Counted from the first letter of the stretch, positions 24,633-34,155 are shown. The stretch is 64,000 bases of DNA from Pedobacter planticolens (GCF_014172375.1 NZ_WNXD01000001.1:1798001-1862000); one strand, 5' to 3'. A program made the numbers and translations. Notes: a model not told the origin generated them from the sequence alone.

Positions 24633-25165
24633 TTGGCGGGAAACTAAAGGGAAGGCAATTTAATGCCCCAGCAAACTTGCCTGTTCGTCCTACTACCGAC
24701 ATGGCAAAGGAGGCTTTATTTAATATCCTCTACAATACTTACGATTTTGACGAATGTGATGTTTTAGACCTTTTTAGTGGCACTGGAAGCATTTGCATTG
24801 AATTTGCATCAAGAGGAATAAAGCATGTAACTGCTGTTGATAAACATCCTGGTTGTGTGGCTTGGATAAAATCTGTAGCAGAAAAATTCGAGTTAACTCA
24901 AATTGCACCTCAAAAAGCGGACACGTTTAAATTTCTAGAACAGGATAACCACCAGTATAACATCATTTTCGCCGATCCACCTTACGATTTACCGAATATT
25001 CCAATGATTCCTCAATTGGTGATGAAACATAATTTATTAACAGAAAATGGCACTTTAATCGTAGAGCATCCACCTTTTTTAAAATTAAATAACTTGGCTG
25101 GTTTTACCGAAGTACGCAAATACGGAAATTCTTCTTTTAGTTTTTTTGAAAAGGTTGAAGGTTAA
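24623..25165 (+). CDS. rsmD: 16S rRNA (guanine(966)-N2)-methyltransferase
   Basis: A 180-residue RsmD, which methylates G966 of 16S rRNA in the small subunit. Signature features are the N-terminal MRIIGGKLKGRQF, the RPTTDMAKEALFNIL helix, SAM-binding motif DLFSGTGSICIEFASRG and the catalytic FADPPYDLPN. Length is typical. It is downstream of and overlaps DUF3822. Confidence 0.94.
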   Translation: MRIIGGKLKGRQFNAPANLPVRPTTDMAKEALFNILYNTYDFDECDVLDLFSGTGSICIEFASRGIKHVTAVDKHPGCVAWIKSVAEKFELTQIAPQKADTFKFLEQDNHQYNIIFADPPYDLPNIPMIPQLVMKHNLLTENGTLIVEHPPFLKLNNLAGFTEVRKYGNSSFSFFEKVEG

Positions 25166-25210
25166 ACGCAAAGAACACAGAGATTTTCGCAGAGAACACT
25201 AAGAGCTGAA

Positions 25211-25314
25211 CGTCCTTGCTAGGTACGAAGCTCCAAAGGAGCGCCAATGGTACAATCTTACAACGATGGGTTAATTTCTAATGCTTTAAGATTGCTTCGT
25301 ACCTCGCAATGACG
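25211..25314. repeat. interspersed inverted repeat, family 1 variant
   Basis: The left arm CGTCCTTGCTAGGTACGAAG (25211-25230) pairs with CTTCGTACCTCGCAATGACG (25295-25314), two mismatches, around a 64-nt loop. The right arm matches the single arm CGTCATTGTGAGGCACGAAG at 39315. Lies after rsmD. Confidence 0.8.
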
Positions 25315-25440
25315 AAAAATTTCAACTTTTCGCTCCCGACTTTCTTCCCTTTATTAGAATTTATATTGAATCGCAATTAACTTAAAGTTAATTTTAGAGC
25401 GTAATCGCCGCTGTATTTTCTGGTTTTTCGTTCTGCTTTT

Positions 25441-25495
25441 ACAGGGTGTTAACAAGGTGATAACAGGGTGGTAACAGGGTCATTATAGGGTTAGC
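25441..25495. repeat. 11-bp tandem repeat upstream of coaD
   Basis: Five consecutive 11-mers with the core ACAGGGTGNTA: ACAGGGTGTTA, ACAAGGTGATA, ACAGGGTGGTA, ACAGGGTCATT, ATAGGGTTAGC. The period is close to one helical turn. The rest of the 530-bp gap (25315-25440 and 25496-25698) is AT-rich with no gene; it presumably holds the coaD promoter. Confidence 0.85.
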
Positions 25496-25698
25496 TACCT
25501 AGTTAACTTATAGTTAAATACGGGTAAGCATCTTTTCTATATATTCTTAACTGTTAACCAATATATTTCTGATATTAATTTAGAAATCCCATCTATAATA
25601 AAACAGTTGATTATACTAATTGGCGGACTTAACAATGCTTTCTGCTTTAGTCTTTCAGCTTAAACCTATATATTTACCGTATTGAAAAACACAAAACG

Positions 25699-26160
25699 AT
25701 GAAAATTGCTTTATTTCCGGGCTCATTTGACCCAATTACCATTGCTCACGTAGATATTTTGAAGCGAGCTTTGCCTTTATTTGATCGCATTATTGTTGGT
25801 ATTGGTTTAAATAGTTCAAAGCAAAATTTTCTTTCTGCCGAAAAAAGAGAAGAAATGGTACGTACCATTTTTGTAAACAATCCAAATGTAGATGTTCAAT
25901 TGTATGAAGGTTTAACAGTTGATTTCTGCAGAAAAATTAATGCAAAATACATGGTTAGAGGCATTCGCTCTGCATCAGATTTTGAGTACGAAAGAGCAAT
26001 TGCACAGATTAATCAAACGATGATGCCAGAAGTTGAGACTATTCTTTTATTAAGTAAACCTGAATATTCAGCTATCAGCTCAACAATTGTTCGTGATATT
26101 TTAAGAAACAATGGCGATGTTAGTCCCTTTGTACCAAAAGAAGTGATTGAGTTTTTGTAA
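25699..26160 (+). CDS. coaD: phosphopantetheine adenylyltransferase
   Basis: A 153-residue CoaD, catalysing ATP + 4'-phosphopantetheine to dephospho-CoA in CoA synthesis. It has the nucleotidyltransferase start MKIALFPGSFDP, the central VDFCRKINAKYMVRGIRSASDFEYE and EYSAISSTIVRDILRNNGDV. The usual (T/H)xGH motif reads TIAH (residues 15-18), with Ala in place of Gly; the catalytic His is kept. Length and the other motifs are normal, so the enzyme should be active. Confidence 0.95.
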   Translation: MKIALFPGSFDPITIAHVDILKRALPLFDRIIVGIGLNSSKQNFLSAEKREEMVRTIFVNNPNVDVQLYEGLTVDFCRKINAKYMVRGIRSASDFEYERAIAQINQTMMPEVETILLLSKPEYSAISSTIVRDILRNNGDVSPFVPKEVIEFL

Positions 26161-26168
26161 AAGTTATT

Positions 26169-26492
26169 ATGCTAGTTATATTCGGTAGTTCGATAAAATT
26201 ACTTAACTATTTTGAAGATGATTTTTCAACGTGTGAGAATTGTAATCAAACCGGAGTAACTTATAGAATTGTTCAAAAATATTACCATGTTTTCTGGCTT
26301 CCTGTTTTTCCATTGGAAAAATATACTGGAATGAGTTGTAATAATTGTAATTACAGTAGAGATAATATCATAAGTGAAAACTCGGCTACGTATGAGAAGA
26401 TTTCAAAAACCCCTATATATCTTTATTCTGGGTTGATAATTTTTATATTGTTAATTTTAAATGTACTCTTTGCTGTTGTAATGACAACGTAA
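26169..26492 (+). CDS. small zinc-ribbon membrane protein
   Basis: A 107-residue hypothetical. The first part has two CxxC pairs (CENCNQTG and CNNCNY) separated by about 38 residues containing YYHVFWLPVFPLEKYTG, which is typical of zinc-ribbon proteins. One C-terminal TM helix (about 84-105). It starts 8 bp after coaD and is probably cotranscribed. Function unknown. Confidence 0.7.
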   Translation: MLVIFGSSIKLLNYFEDDFSTCENCNQTGVTYRIVQKYYHVFWLPVFPLEKYTGMSCNNCNYSRDNIISENSATYEKISKTPIYLYSGLIIFILLILNVLFAVVMTT

Positions 26493-26493
26493 T

Positions 26494-27105
26494 TTAAACC
26501 AAACTCTCCGCCTTCAACACATCCAATATCAACGGATACGTATTTTTCATTTTAACTTTAATACCCAATGGCGCAACCCAAGAAGCGGTTGTAATTCCTT
26601 CTTCTTTTTGAGGAATTAATTTTGGACTTCCTTTAACAAACATTTTGTACCAGCTAGTTCGTTTCAAAATTACTTTTCCACCTAATTCATAAATATGATA
26701 GGTTTTGCATAAACGTTCTTCGCGTTTTTCGATTTTCACACCACACTCCTCTTCAACTTCTCTAACCGCAGTATCTTTAACTTTTTCGCCCTTTTCTACC
26801 TTACCTTTTGGCAAATCCCACTTTTTATTTCTAAAAATAAATAAAAATTCGCCCTTAGCATTTTCTACTAAACCACCTGCCGCTTTAATTAGCGTTAGCT
26901 TTTTTTTGATAGATTTCAGCAACTCTTTAGGCGTTTTGGTAATCAGCATATAGTGCTTCTGTTTACTTTTTTTTAAATTTCTATAAAATGTTATAAAATC
27001 AAAATCCTCTGTGTCAAGCTGTTGAATTTTCTCTAGTTGCTTGGGTACTGTAACACCTATAAACAAAGTATTATCGTTAATATAAATTCTGTATTTTTGA
27101 GCCAT
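26494..27105 (-). CDS. Nudix hydrolase
   Basis: A 203-residue protein with an N-terminal extension (about 1-70, containing YRIYINDNTLFIGV) and a Nudix hydrolase domain (about 75-195). The Nudix box is perfect: G-x5-E-x7-REVEEECGV (GKVEKGE ... REVEEECGV). It probably cleaves a nucleoside diphosphate derivative. A longer frame runs through the pyrE start; I use the ATG at 27103-27105 (MAQKYRIY). That start codon overlaps the divergent pyrE ATG by two bases. Confidence 0.88.
   Translation of the reverse strand: MAQKYRIYINDNTLFIGVTVPKQLEKIQQLDTEDFDFITFYRNLKKSKQKHYMLITKTPKELLKSIKKKLTLIKAAGGLVENAKGEFLFIFRNKKWDLPKGKVEKGEKVKDTAVREVEEECGVKIEKREERLCKTYHIYELGGKVILKRTSWYKMFVKGSPKLIPQKEEGITTASWVAPLGIKVKMKNTYPLILDVLKAESLV
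27092..27099 (+). promoter_or_regulatory. -7 promoter box for pyrE, inside the Nudix coding region
   Basis: TATTTTTG, matching TAnnTTTG, ends 5 nt before the pyrE ATG. It lies within the first codons of the divergent Nudix gene. Confidence 0.6.
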
Positions 27106-27769
27106 GTATAATAAAAGTGATATTGAATTAAAGGTAGCTGAATTTTTATTACAAATAAAAGCAATTAAATTACAACCTAGCAATCCATTTACATGGGCAT
27201 CTGGCTGGAAGTCCCCAATTTACTGCGATAACCGTATAACTTTATCGCATCCATCTGTTAGAACATACATTCGTCAAAAATTAGCGCAGCTGATACAAGA
27301 AGAATATGGCGCTGTTGATGTAATTGCTGGAGTAGCCACTGCAGGTATTCCGCAAGGAGTTTTAGTTGCACAAGAATTAGGTTTACCATTTATTTATGTG
27401 AGATCTAAAGCAAAAGAACACGGCACTGGAAGTTTAATTGAGGGAGAAATTGTAGAAGGCCAACGCGTTGTTGTTATTGAAGATTTAATTTCGACAGGCA
27501 AAAGTAGTTTACAAGCTATTGATGCTTTACGTGCCGCAGGCTTATCTGTTGCTGGTTTAGTTGCAATTTTCACTTATGGATTTGATCAAGCAGATGAAAA
27601 TTTTGCAAATGCGAAATGTCGTTATTCTACGTTATCTAATTATTCTACATTAATTAAATATGCTGCAGAACATAGTTTTATAGCACAAAACGATATAGAT
27701 TTATTAAACAAATGGCGTGAAACTCCTTCAGAATGGGGAAAAGACACTAGTGTAAATTCTGAATCTTAA
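27104..27769 (+). CDS. pyrE: orotate phosphoribosyltransferase
   Basis: A 221-residue OPRTase, which converts orotate plus PRPP to OMP in pyrimidine synthesis. The PRPP-binding motif is VVVIEDLISTGKSS. Upstream features are TWASGWKSPIYCDNR and the loop RSKAKEHGTGSLIEG. The N-terminal MYNKSDIELKVAEFLLQIKA is typical of this lineage, which supports the start. The SRPBCC gene follows 22 bp downstream. The start codon overlaps the Nudix start on the other strand (CATG). Confidence 0.95.
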   Translation: MYNKSDIELKVAEFLLQIKAIKLQPSNPFTWASGWKSPIYCDNRITLSHPSVRTYIRQKLAQLIQEEYGAVDVIAGVATAGIPQGVLVAQELGLPFIYVRSKAKEHGTGSLIEGEIVEGQRVVVIEDLISTGKSSLQAIDALRAAGLSVAGLVAIFTYGFDQADENFANAKCRYSTLSNYSTLIKYAAEHSFIAQNDIDLLNKWRETPSEWGKDTSVNSES

Positions 27770-27791
27770 TTTAATTATTAAAACACATTAT

Positions 27792-28190
27792 ATGACTGTT
27801 ATTGAAAGTGCTGTTGAAATAAATTTACCTGTTGATAAGGTTTATAATTTTTTGGAAGATTTGAATAATCATCAACAGTTAATGCCTGAAAATATTTATA
27901 ACTGGTCTTCTACAGCAGACGAAGCTAGTTTTACCATTCAGAATATGGCAAAATTAGCTATTAAGATTGCTAACCGTGTGCCAAATAGCGAGCTTACTGC
28001 TATTCCGACTGAAAAACCACCCTTTGATGTGGAATTAAAATGGACTGTTGTCCCTAACGATAATGGAGGTACTACTGCAAAACACATCATTTCTGCAGAT
28101 TTAAATATGATGATGAAAATGTTAGCCGCTGGTCCGCTTCAAAAATTGGCTGATCATCAAACCAAGAAATTAAAAGAAATTTTGGGGTAA
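27792..28190 (+). CDS. SRPBCC (START-like) family protein
   Basis: A 132-residue protein of the polyketide cyclase/START fold: MTVIESAVEINLPVDKVYNFLEDLNNHQQLMPENIYNW start, then a beta-rich core, and a C-terminal long helix MMKMLAAGPLQKLADHQTKKLKEIL. Ligand unknown. It is next to pyrE and probably in its operon. Confidence 0.82.
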   Translation: MTVIESAVEINLPVDKVYNFLEDLNNHQQLMPENIYNWSSTADEASFTIQNMAKLAIKIANRVPNSELTAIPTEKPPFDVELKWTVVPNDNGGTTAKHIISADLNMMMKMLAAGPLQKLADHQTKKLKEILG

Positions 28191-28209
28191 ATTCTTATTT
28201 AAACGTTTT

Positions 28210-28285
28210 CGTCACCCTGAACTTGTTTCAGGGCCAGTTAAATAGATGCTGAAATAAATCCGATAGCTATCGGATCAGCATGACG
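28210..28285. repeat. interspersed inverted repeat, family 1 variant
   Basis: Left edge CGTCACCCTGAACTTGTTTC, right edge ATCAGCATGACG, with an internal palindrome CCGATAGCTATCGG. Same GTCA...TGAC bounded class as the other copies. Confidence 0.7.
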
Positions 28286-28292
28286 TGGTTTC

Positions 28293-28326
28293 AAAAACAC
28301 TTCTAAATTAATGGAAGTGTTTTTTT
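28293..28326 (+). terminator. intrinsic terminator of the pyrE operon
   Basis: Stem AAAAACACTTC / GAAGTGTTTTT with a 10-nt loop and T run. Confidence 0.8.
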
Positions 28327-28374
28327 ATGCCTTAAAATTTAATTAATATCTTAGGTAGAAATAACCCAATTCAA

Positions 28375-31038
28375 ATGCTATCATCCAACATTTTTAGAGT
28401 TTCCGTTGTTCTTTTCTGCTCGTTTGCTTTTTCAACTAGTTTTGCTCAAACCATCATTAATTTAAAAACAGAATATCTAATTAACCCCATCGGATTAGAC
28501 AATCCAAATCCACGTTTTACTTGGCAAATGGCGGATAACAGAAAAGGAGCAAAACAAACTGCGTACAGAATTATGGTGAGTACGGATTCTGTTGCCTTGT
28601 TACAAGGAAAAGCAAACCAATGGAATACAGGGTGGTTACAAACAAGCACTTCCTTAAAAATTTATAATGGTCAGTCATTAAAGCCTTTTATCAAATATTT
28701 TTGGCGTTTAGATGTTGCTAATCAACTTAAAGTGATAAATACCAAATTAGCCAGTTTCGAAATGGGAATGATGGGCGGGAAAAACTGGCAAGGTTCATGG
28801 ATTTCTGATAATGAAAATCCTAAGCTTAAACCTGCCCCTTATTTCAGGAAAACTTTTGAAACTACTAAAAAGATAAAATCAGCTAGGGCTTATATCGCTG
28901 CTGGTGGATTATACGAGCTTTCTTTAAATGGCGAAAAAGTTGGAAATCATAGAATGGACCCGATGTATACGCGTTACGATAGACGAACTTTATATGTTAC
29001 GTATGATGTTACCCATCAATTGAAAATAGGCAAAAATGCTATTGGCGTATTGTTAGGTAATGGTTGGTACAATCATCAATCTACTGCAGTATGGGATTTT
29101 GATAAAGCACCTTGGCGCAATAGACCAACATTTTGCCTTGATTTAAGAATCACTTATACAGATGGAACTATAGAAACCATTAAATCTGGTAAAGATTGGA
29201 AAACAGCTTTAAGTCCGATAATTTTTAACAGTATTTACACCGCTGAACATTATGATGCAAGATTAGAACTTGATGGCTGGAACAAAGTTGGTTTTGATGA
29301 CAGTAAATGGAAACGAGTAATTTATCGCTCTGCGCCTTCCCGTAATATTGTGGCTCAGGCTTTACACCCCATTAGAAATATAGAAGAAATTACTGCAAAA
29401 AGCATTAAAAAATTTAATGATACCACTTATCTATTCGATTTAGGTAGGAATATTTCTGGAGTGAGTAAGATTAAATTAAATGGTCCAGCAGGAACTGTGG
29501 TTAGATTAAAACATACAGAAAGACTTTACTCGAACGGCAGAGCCGATCTATCTAATATTGATGTGCATTATCGCCCAACTGATGATAAAGATCCTTTTCA
29601 GACAGATATTTTAATTTTAAGCGGAAAAGGCGAAGAAAGTTTCATGCCTCATTTTAATTATAAAGGTTTTCAATATGTTGAAGTAAGTTTAAGTCGGCCA
29701 ATTGAATTGAAAAAGGAAGATTTGGTTGGTTATTTTATGCATAGCGATGTGCCTGTTATGGGAAGTGTAAAAGCATCAGATCCATTAATTGACAAAATAT
29801 ATTATGCTACCAATAATTCTTATTTATCGAACTTATTTGGTTACCCAACCGATTGTCCGCAACGAGAAAAAAATGGCTGGACTGGTGATGCAGCAATTGC
29901 CATAGAAACAGGATTATATGGTTTTGATGGCATTACGATTTATGAAAAATGGTTAGCCGATCATAGAGATGAACAACAACCAAATGGTGTTTTGCCTGCC
30001 ATCATTCCGACCGATGGTTGGGGTTATGAATGGGCAAATGGACCAGATTGGACAAGTACAATTGCTATTATTCCTTGGAATATATATCGGTTTTATGGTG
30101 ATACAAAAATTTTGAAAGACAACTATGAGAACATCCGTAGATATGTAAACCACATTGATGAAACTTACCCTACTGGTTTAACTAGCTGGGGTTTGGGCGA
30201 TTGGGTGCCTGTAAAATCCGTTTCGCCAGTTGAGTTGACTTCGACTTGTTATTATTATGCAGATGTCGTGATTTTAGCTAAAACAGCAAACATTTTAGGC
30301 AAAGCCGATGATTATAAAAAGTACACAGACTTGGCTTTAAAAATCAAAAATACTTTTAATGCTAAATACTTAAATAAAACTACTGGCATTTATAATACTG
30401 GCTTACAAACAGAATTAAGCGTTCCTTTATTTTGGGGTATTGTACCTGATGAAATGAAAGCCAAAGTAGCAGAAAATTTAGCTAAACGCGTTGAAGCTGA
30501 TGGTTTCCATTTAGATGTTGGATTGCTAGGAACAAAGGCCATTTTAAACGCTTTGAGTGAAAATGGTTATGCTGAGATTGCTTATAAAGTTGCTGCTCAA
30601 AAAACTTTTCCAAGTTGGGGTTGGTGGATTGCCAATGACGCAACAACTTTGTATGAAAACTGGCCAATTGATGCGAAATCGGACATCTCAATGAACCACA
30701 TTATGTTTGGAGAAATTGGTGCTTGGTTGTATAAAGCTCCAGGCGGCATCAAGCCTGATGAAAACCAACCTGGATTTAAGAATGTAATTCTGCAACCTTA
30801 TTTTGTTGAAGGGTTGAGTTCTTTTGAAGCTACTCATGATGGTCCGTATGGTAAAATAATTTCTTCTTGGAAAAGAGTAGGAAGTGGAATTAATTATAAA
30901 GTAACTGTTCCAGCAAATTCTAGCGCAACTGTGAAACTAGAGATTGTAAGGGATAGAAAGATTTATTTAGATGGGAAGATTATTGCTGGAGGAACTTTTA
31001 ATTTGCAGGCTGGAGAATATAACATTGAATTGAAATAG
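28375..31038 (+). CDS. alpha-L-rhamnosidase, GH78
   Basis: An 887-residue exported glycoside hydrolase that removes terminal alpha-L-rhamnose from plant or microbial glycans. Signal peptide 1-25 (VVLFCSFAFSTSFAQ). Domains in order: Ig-like N-domain (about 30-130), rhamnosidase N-terminal carbohydrate-binding domain (135-300), concanavalin-like domain (about 320-450), (alpha/alpha)6 catalytic domain (455-800) and C-terminal beta domain. The catalytic region DCPQREKNGWTGDA matches the family motif with the general acid Glu. No SusC/SusD pair or other glycan genes adjoin it, so it is an orphan enzyme. Confidence 0.92.
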   Translation: MLSSNIFRVSVVLFCSFAFSTSFAQTIINLKTEYLINPIGLDNPNPRFTWQMADNRKGAKQTAYRIMVSTDSVALLQGKANQWNTGWLQTSTSLKIYNGQSLKPFIKYFWRLDVANQLKVINTKLASFEMGMMGGKNWQGSWISDNENPKLKPAPYFRKTFETTKKIKSARAYIAAGGLYELSLNGEKVGNHRMDPMYTRYDRRTLYVTYDVTHQLKIGKNAIGVLLGNGWYNHQSTAVWDFDKAPWRNRPTFCLDLRITYTDGTIETIKSGKDWKTALSPIIFNSIYTAEHYDARLELDGWNKVGFDDSKWKRVIYRSAPSRNIVAQALHPIRNIEEITAKSIKKFNDTTYLFDLGRNISGVSKIKLNGPAGTVVRLKHTERLYSNGRADLSNIDVHYRPTDDKDPFQTDILILSGKGEESFMPHFNYKGFQYVEVSLSRPIELKKEDLVGYFMHSDVPVMGSVKASDPLIDKIYYATNNSYLSNLFGYPTDCPQREKNGWTGDAAIAIETGLYGFDGITIYEKWLADHRDEQQPNGVLPAIIPTDGWGYEWANGPDWTSTIAIIPWNIYRFYGDTKILKDNYENIRRYVNHIDETYPTGLTSWGLGDWVPVKSVSPVELTSTCYYYADVVILAKTANILGKADDYKKYTDLALKIKNTFNAKYLNKTTGIYNTGLQTELSVPLFWGIVPDEMKAKVAENLAKRVEADGFHLDVGLLGTKAILNALSENGYAEIAYKVAAQKTFPSWGWWIANDATTLYENWPIDAKSDISMNHIMFGEIGAWLYKAPGGIKPDENQPGFKNVILQPYFVEGLSSFEATHDGPYGKIISSWKRVGSGINYKVTVPANSSATVKLEIVRDRKIYLDGKIIAGGTFNLQAGEYNIELK

Positions 31039-31210
31039 TTTGGCATTTTTTATTTGTTCCGTTGGCTGAAGCCAACGGCAATGAAATTCTTTCAAAGTTC
31101 AATAGTAACATCTTCATTGCCGTCGGTTTATGCAATTTATATTGGGCTTTAGCCACATCCTAAGAACTACTGACTTTGTTAAATAAACCTTATTGAAATG
31201 GAAATATTTT

Positions 31211-31319
31211 GTCAAGCTGAGCGTAGTCGAAGCTCAAAATATTGGAATGGAAAGAAGGACTACATTAGCCAAGAACCACTACCATTCTTTTCCTTACTTC
31301 GACTACGCTCAGTATGACA
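31211..31319. repeat. interspersed inverted repeat, family 1
   Basis: The left arm GTCAAGCTGAGCGTAGTCGA and right arm TCGACTACGCTCAGTATGAC are complementary with two mismatches around a 64-nt spacer. Upstream (31060-31150) a second inverted pair, CCGTTGGCTGAAGCC ... ATTGCCGTCGG, also fills this gap. The 420-bp gap has no gene; it holds these repeats and presumably the clpB promoter. Confidence 0.82.
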
Positions 31320-31459
31320 ATTAAAATCTGTGCAGACATTTTTTCAGTATAAATTACTTATTTACAGACAATTAGTCTTTCTAAACTAAAACTAACAGAC
31401 AAAATTTCCGATTGCCAAAGCAAAAAGCGAATGGCATTTGTTTTGATTTAAAAGGAAAC

Positions 31460-34054
31460 ATGAACTTCAACAATTTTACTATAAAAGCTCAAGAAGCAAT
31501 TCAAAAGGCTTCTGAAATAGCACAGGGCAATCAGCAACAGGCTATTGAAACGGCACACTTGTTAAAAGGTTTGCTTACTGTTGATGAAAATGTGGTTTCT
31601 TACGTGCTAAAGAAACTAAATGTTAACCTAAATTCTGTTAATCAAAATTTAACAGCTGCAATTGAGAAACTACCAAAAGTTACTGGCGGCGAGGCTTATT
31701 TATCATCTGGTGCAAATAGTGCATTGCAAAAAGCACAATCTTATTTAAAAGAATTTAAAGATGATTTTGTATCGGTTGAGCATGTATTATTAGGCTTATT
31801 GGCTGTTAATGATGCGACTTCTAAACTATTAAAAGAGCAAGGAGTTAACGAAAAAGATCTTAAAAAAGCAATTGTAGCATTGCGTGGCGATAACCATGTA
31901 ACGGATCAAAATGCAGAGGCGACCTACCAAGCTTTAAACAAATATGCTCGTAATTTGAATGAATATGCTGAAAGCGGAAAATTAGATCCGGTTATTGGTA
32001 GAGATGAAGAAATTCGTCGTGTGATACAGATTTTATCACGTAGAACGAAAAACAATCCGATATTAATTGGTGAACCTGGTGTTGGTAAAACTGCTATTGC
32101 CGAAGGTATAGCCTTTAGAATTATAAAAGGTGATGTGCCCGAAAACTTGAAAACTAAAACTGTTTTCTCGTTAGATATGGGTTCGCTAATTGCTGGTGCA
32201 AAATATAAAGGCGAGTTTGAAGAACGCTTAAAAGCCGTTGTAAAAGAGGTTACACAAAGCGATGGCGACATCATTTTATTTATTGATGAGATACATACTT
32301 TGGTTGGTGCTGGTGGTGGCGAAGGTGCAATGGATGCCGCAAATATTTTAAAACCAGCTTTAGCGAGAGGCGAATTGAGAGCAATTGGCGCTACAACTTT
32401 AGATGAGTATCAGAAATATTTAGAGAAAGATAAGGCCTTAGAACGTCGTTTTCAAAAAGTAATGGTGAATGAACCTGATACACAAGATGCGATTTCTATT
32501 TTGCGTGGTTTAAAAGAGCGTTACGAAACTCACCATAAAGTGAGAATTAAAGACGAAGCGATTATTGCTGCTGTAGAAATGTCGCAGAGATATATTGCAG
32601 ATCGGTTTTTACCAGATAAAGCGATTGATTTAATGGATGAAGCGGCATCGAAATTACGCATGGAGATGGATAGTGTGCCTGAAAATGTGGATGCACTTGA
32701 TAGAGAAATCATGCGTTTAGAGATTGAACGCGAAGCTATTAAGCGTGAAAAAGACGATAATAAAGTTAAGGAACTTTCTGAAGAGATTGCCAATTTATCT
32801 GCAGAACGTGACGAATTAAAAGCAAAATGGCAAGGTGAGAAAGATTTGGTCGATGCTGTAAACAATCAGTTAGAACAAATTGAACATTATAAATTAGAAG
32901 CGGAACAAGCGGAACGTGCTGGAGATTATGGTAAAGTTGCCGAAATCCGTTATGGAAAGATTAAAGAAGCGCAAGATAAAGTTGAAAAACTGAAAGTTGA
33001 TTTAGAAAGTCAGCAAAGCGATAGCAGAATGCTTAAAGAAGAGGTGACTGCCGATGATATTGCGGGTGTAGTTGCTCGTTGGACGGGTATTCCTGTACTT
33101 AAATTAGTTGCTAGCGAGCGTGAAAAACTATTGCATTTAGAGGATGAATTGCATAAACGTGTTGCAGGACAAGATGAGGCTATTGAAGCAATTTCGGATG
33201 CGATACGTAGATCTAGAGCTGGTTTGCAAGATAAACGTAAACCGATTGGTTCGTTCATTTTTTTGGGTACAACTGGTGTGGGTAAAACCGAATTAGCAAA
33301 AGCATTGGCCGAGTTTTTATTTAACGATGAAAATGCCATGACCAGAATTGATATGAGTGAATATCAGGAAAGGCATGCGGTTTCTAGATTGATTGGTGCA
33401 CCTCCAGGATATGTTGGGTATGATGAAGGTGGACAATTGACAGAGGCTGTTCGTAGAAAACCATATTCGGTAGTGTTGTTAGATGAGATTGAAAAGGCTC
33501 ACCCAGATGTATTTAATATCTTATTGCAAGTATTAGATGATGGGCGTTTGACGGACAACAAAGGTCGTGTAGTGAACTTTAAAAATACCATTATCATTAT
33601 GACTTCTAACATTGGTTCTCATTTAATTCAGGATAACTTTAAAAAATTGGATGATGAAAACAGAGAAGAAGTAATTGCCAAAACGAAAAACGAATTGTTC
33701 GAGCTATTGAAACAAACTATTCGTCCGGAATTTTTGAATAGAATTGATGAGTTGATTATGTTTACTCCTTTACATAGGGGCGAAATTAGAAACATTGTGG
33801 ACTTACAATTTAAACAGGTGCAAGAAACATTAGCGGAAATGGGTATTACGATTACTGCAACTCCTGAGGCTTTGGATTGGTTAGCTGAATTGGGTTATGA
33901 TCCTCAGTTTGGTGCTAGACCTTTGAAACGTGTGATACAGAAAAGGATTTTAAATGAGTTATCGAAATCTATTTTAGCTGGTACGGTGGATAAGGATAGC
34001 AAAATAAAGCTGGATATGTTTGATCATCAGTTTGTGTTTTTGAACGAGAAGTAA
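31460..34054 (+). CDS. clpB: ATP-dependent disaggregase ClpB
   Basis: An 864-residue Hsp100 disaggregase that works with DnaK to rescue aggregated proteins after heat stress. Features: N-terminal Clp repeat domain (1-145), AAA-1 with Walker A GEPGVGKTA and Walker B LFIDEIHTLVGAGGG, the coiled-coil M domain (about 400-520), AAA-2 with GTTGVGKTE and LLDEIEKAHPD, and the C-terminal FGARPLKRVIQ. A longer frame starts 48 nt upstream; the ATG at 31460 (MNFNNFTIKAQEA) is the family start and is preceded by AAAGGAAAC. A strong terminator follows. Confidence 0.96.
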   Translation: MNFNNFTIKAQEAIQKASEIAQGNQQQAIETAHLLKGLLTVDENVVSYVLKKLNVNLNSVNQNLTAAIEKLPKVTGGEAYLSSGANSALQKAQSYLKEFKDDFVSVEHVLLGLLAVNDATSKLLKEQGVNEKDLKKAIVALRGDNHVTDQNAEATYQALNKYARNLNEYAESGKLDPVIGRDEEIRRVIQILSRRTKNNPILIGEPGVGKTAIAEGIAFRIIKGDVPENLKTKTVFSLDMGSLIAGAKYKGEFEERLKAVVKEVTQSDGDIILFIDEIHTLVGAGGGEGAMDAANILKPALARGELRAIGATTLDEYQKYLEKDKALERRFQKVMVNEPDTQDAISILRGLKERYETHHKVRIKDEAIIAAVEMSQRYIADRFLPDKAIDLMDEAASKLRMEMDSVPENVDALDREIMRLEIEREAIKREKDDNKVKELSEEIANLSAERDELKAKWQGEKDLVDAVNNQLEQIEHYKLEAEQAERAGDYGKVAEIRYGKIKEAQDKVEKLKVDLESQQSDSRMLKEEVTADDIAGVVARWTGIPVLKLVASEREKLLHLEDELHKRVAGQDEAIEAISDAIRRSRAGLQDKRKPIGSFIFLGTTGVGKTELAKALAEFLFNDENAMTRIDMSEYQERHAVSRLIGAPPGYVGYDEGGQLTEAVRRKPYSVVLLDEIEKAHPDVFNILLQVLDDGRLTDNKGRVVNFKNTIIIMTSNIGSHLIQDNFKKLDDENREEVIAKTKNELFELLKQTIRPEFLNRIDELIMFTPLHRGEIRNIVDLQFKQVQETLAEMGITITATPEALDWLAELGYDPQFGARPLKRVIQKRILNELSKSILAGTVDKDSKIKLDMFDHQFVFLNEK

Positions 34055-34066
34055 TTGGTTAATATA

Positions 34067-34098
34067 AAAAGCCGCAGATTTTCATCTGCGGCTTTTTT
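34067..34098. terminator. terminator of clpB, family-2 palindrome
   Basis: AAAAGCCGCAGAT / ATCTGCGGCTTTT with a TTTC loop and flanking A and T runs. A short family-2 element acting as an intrinsic terminator. Confidence 0.88.
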
Positions 34099-34155
34099 AT
34101 TGTGTTTAAATTTTGAGAAATTAAATTGTACCTTAGTTTACACACATTTGAAAAC

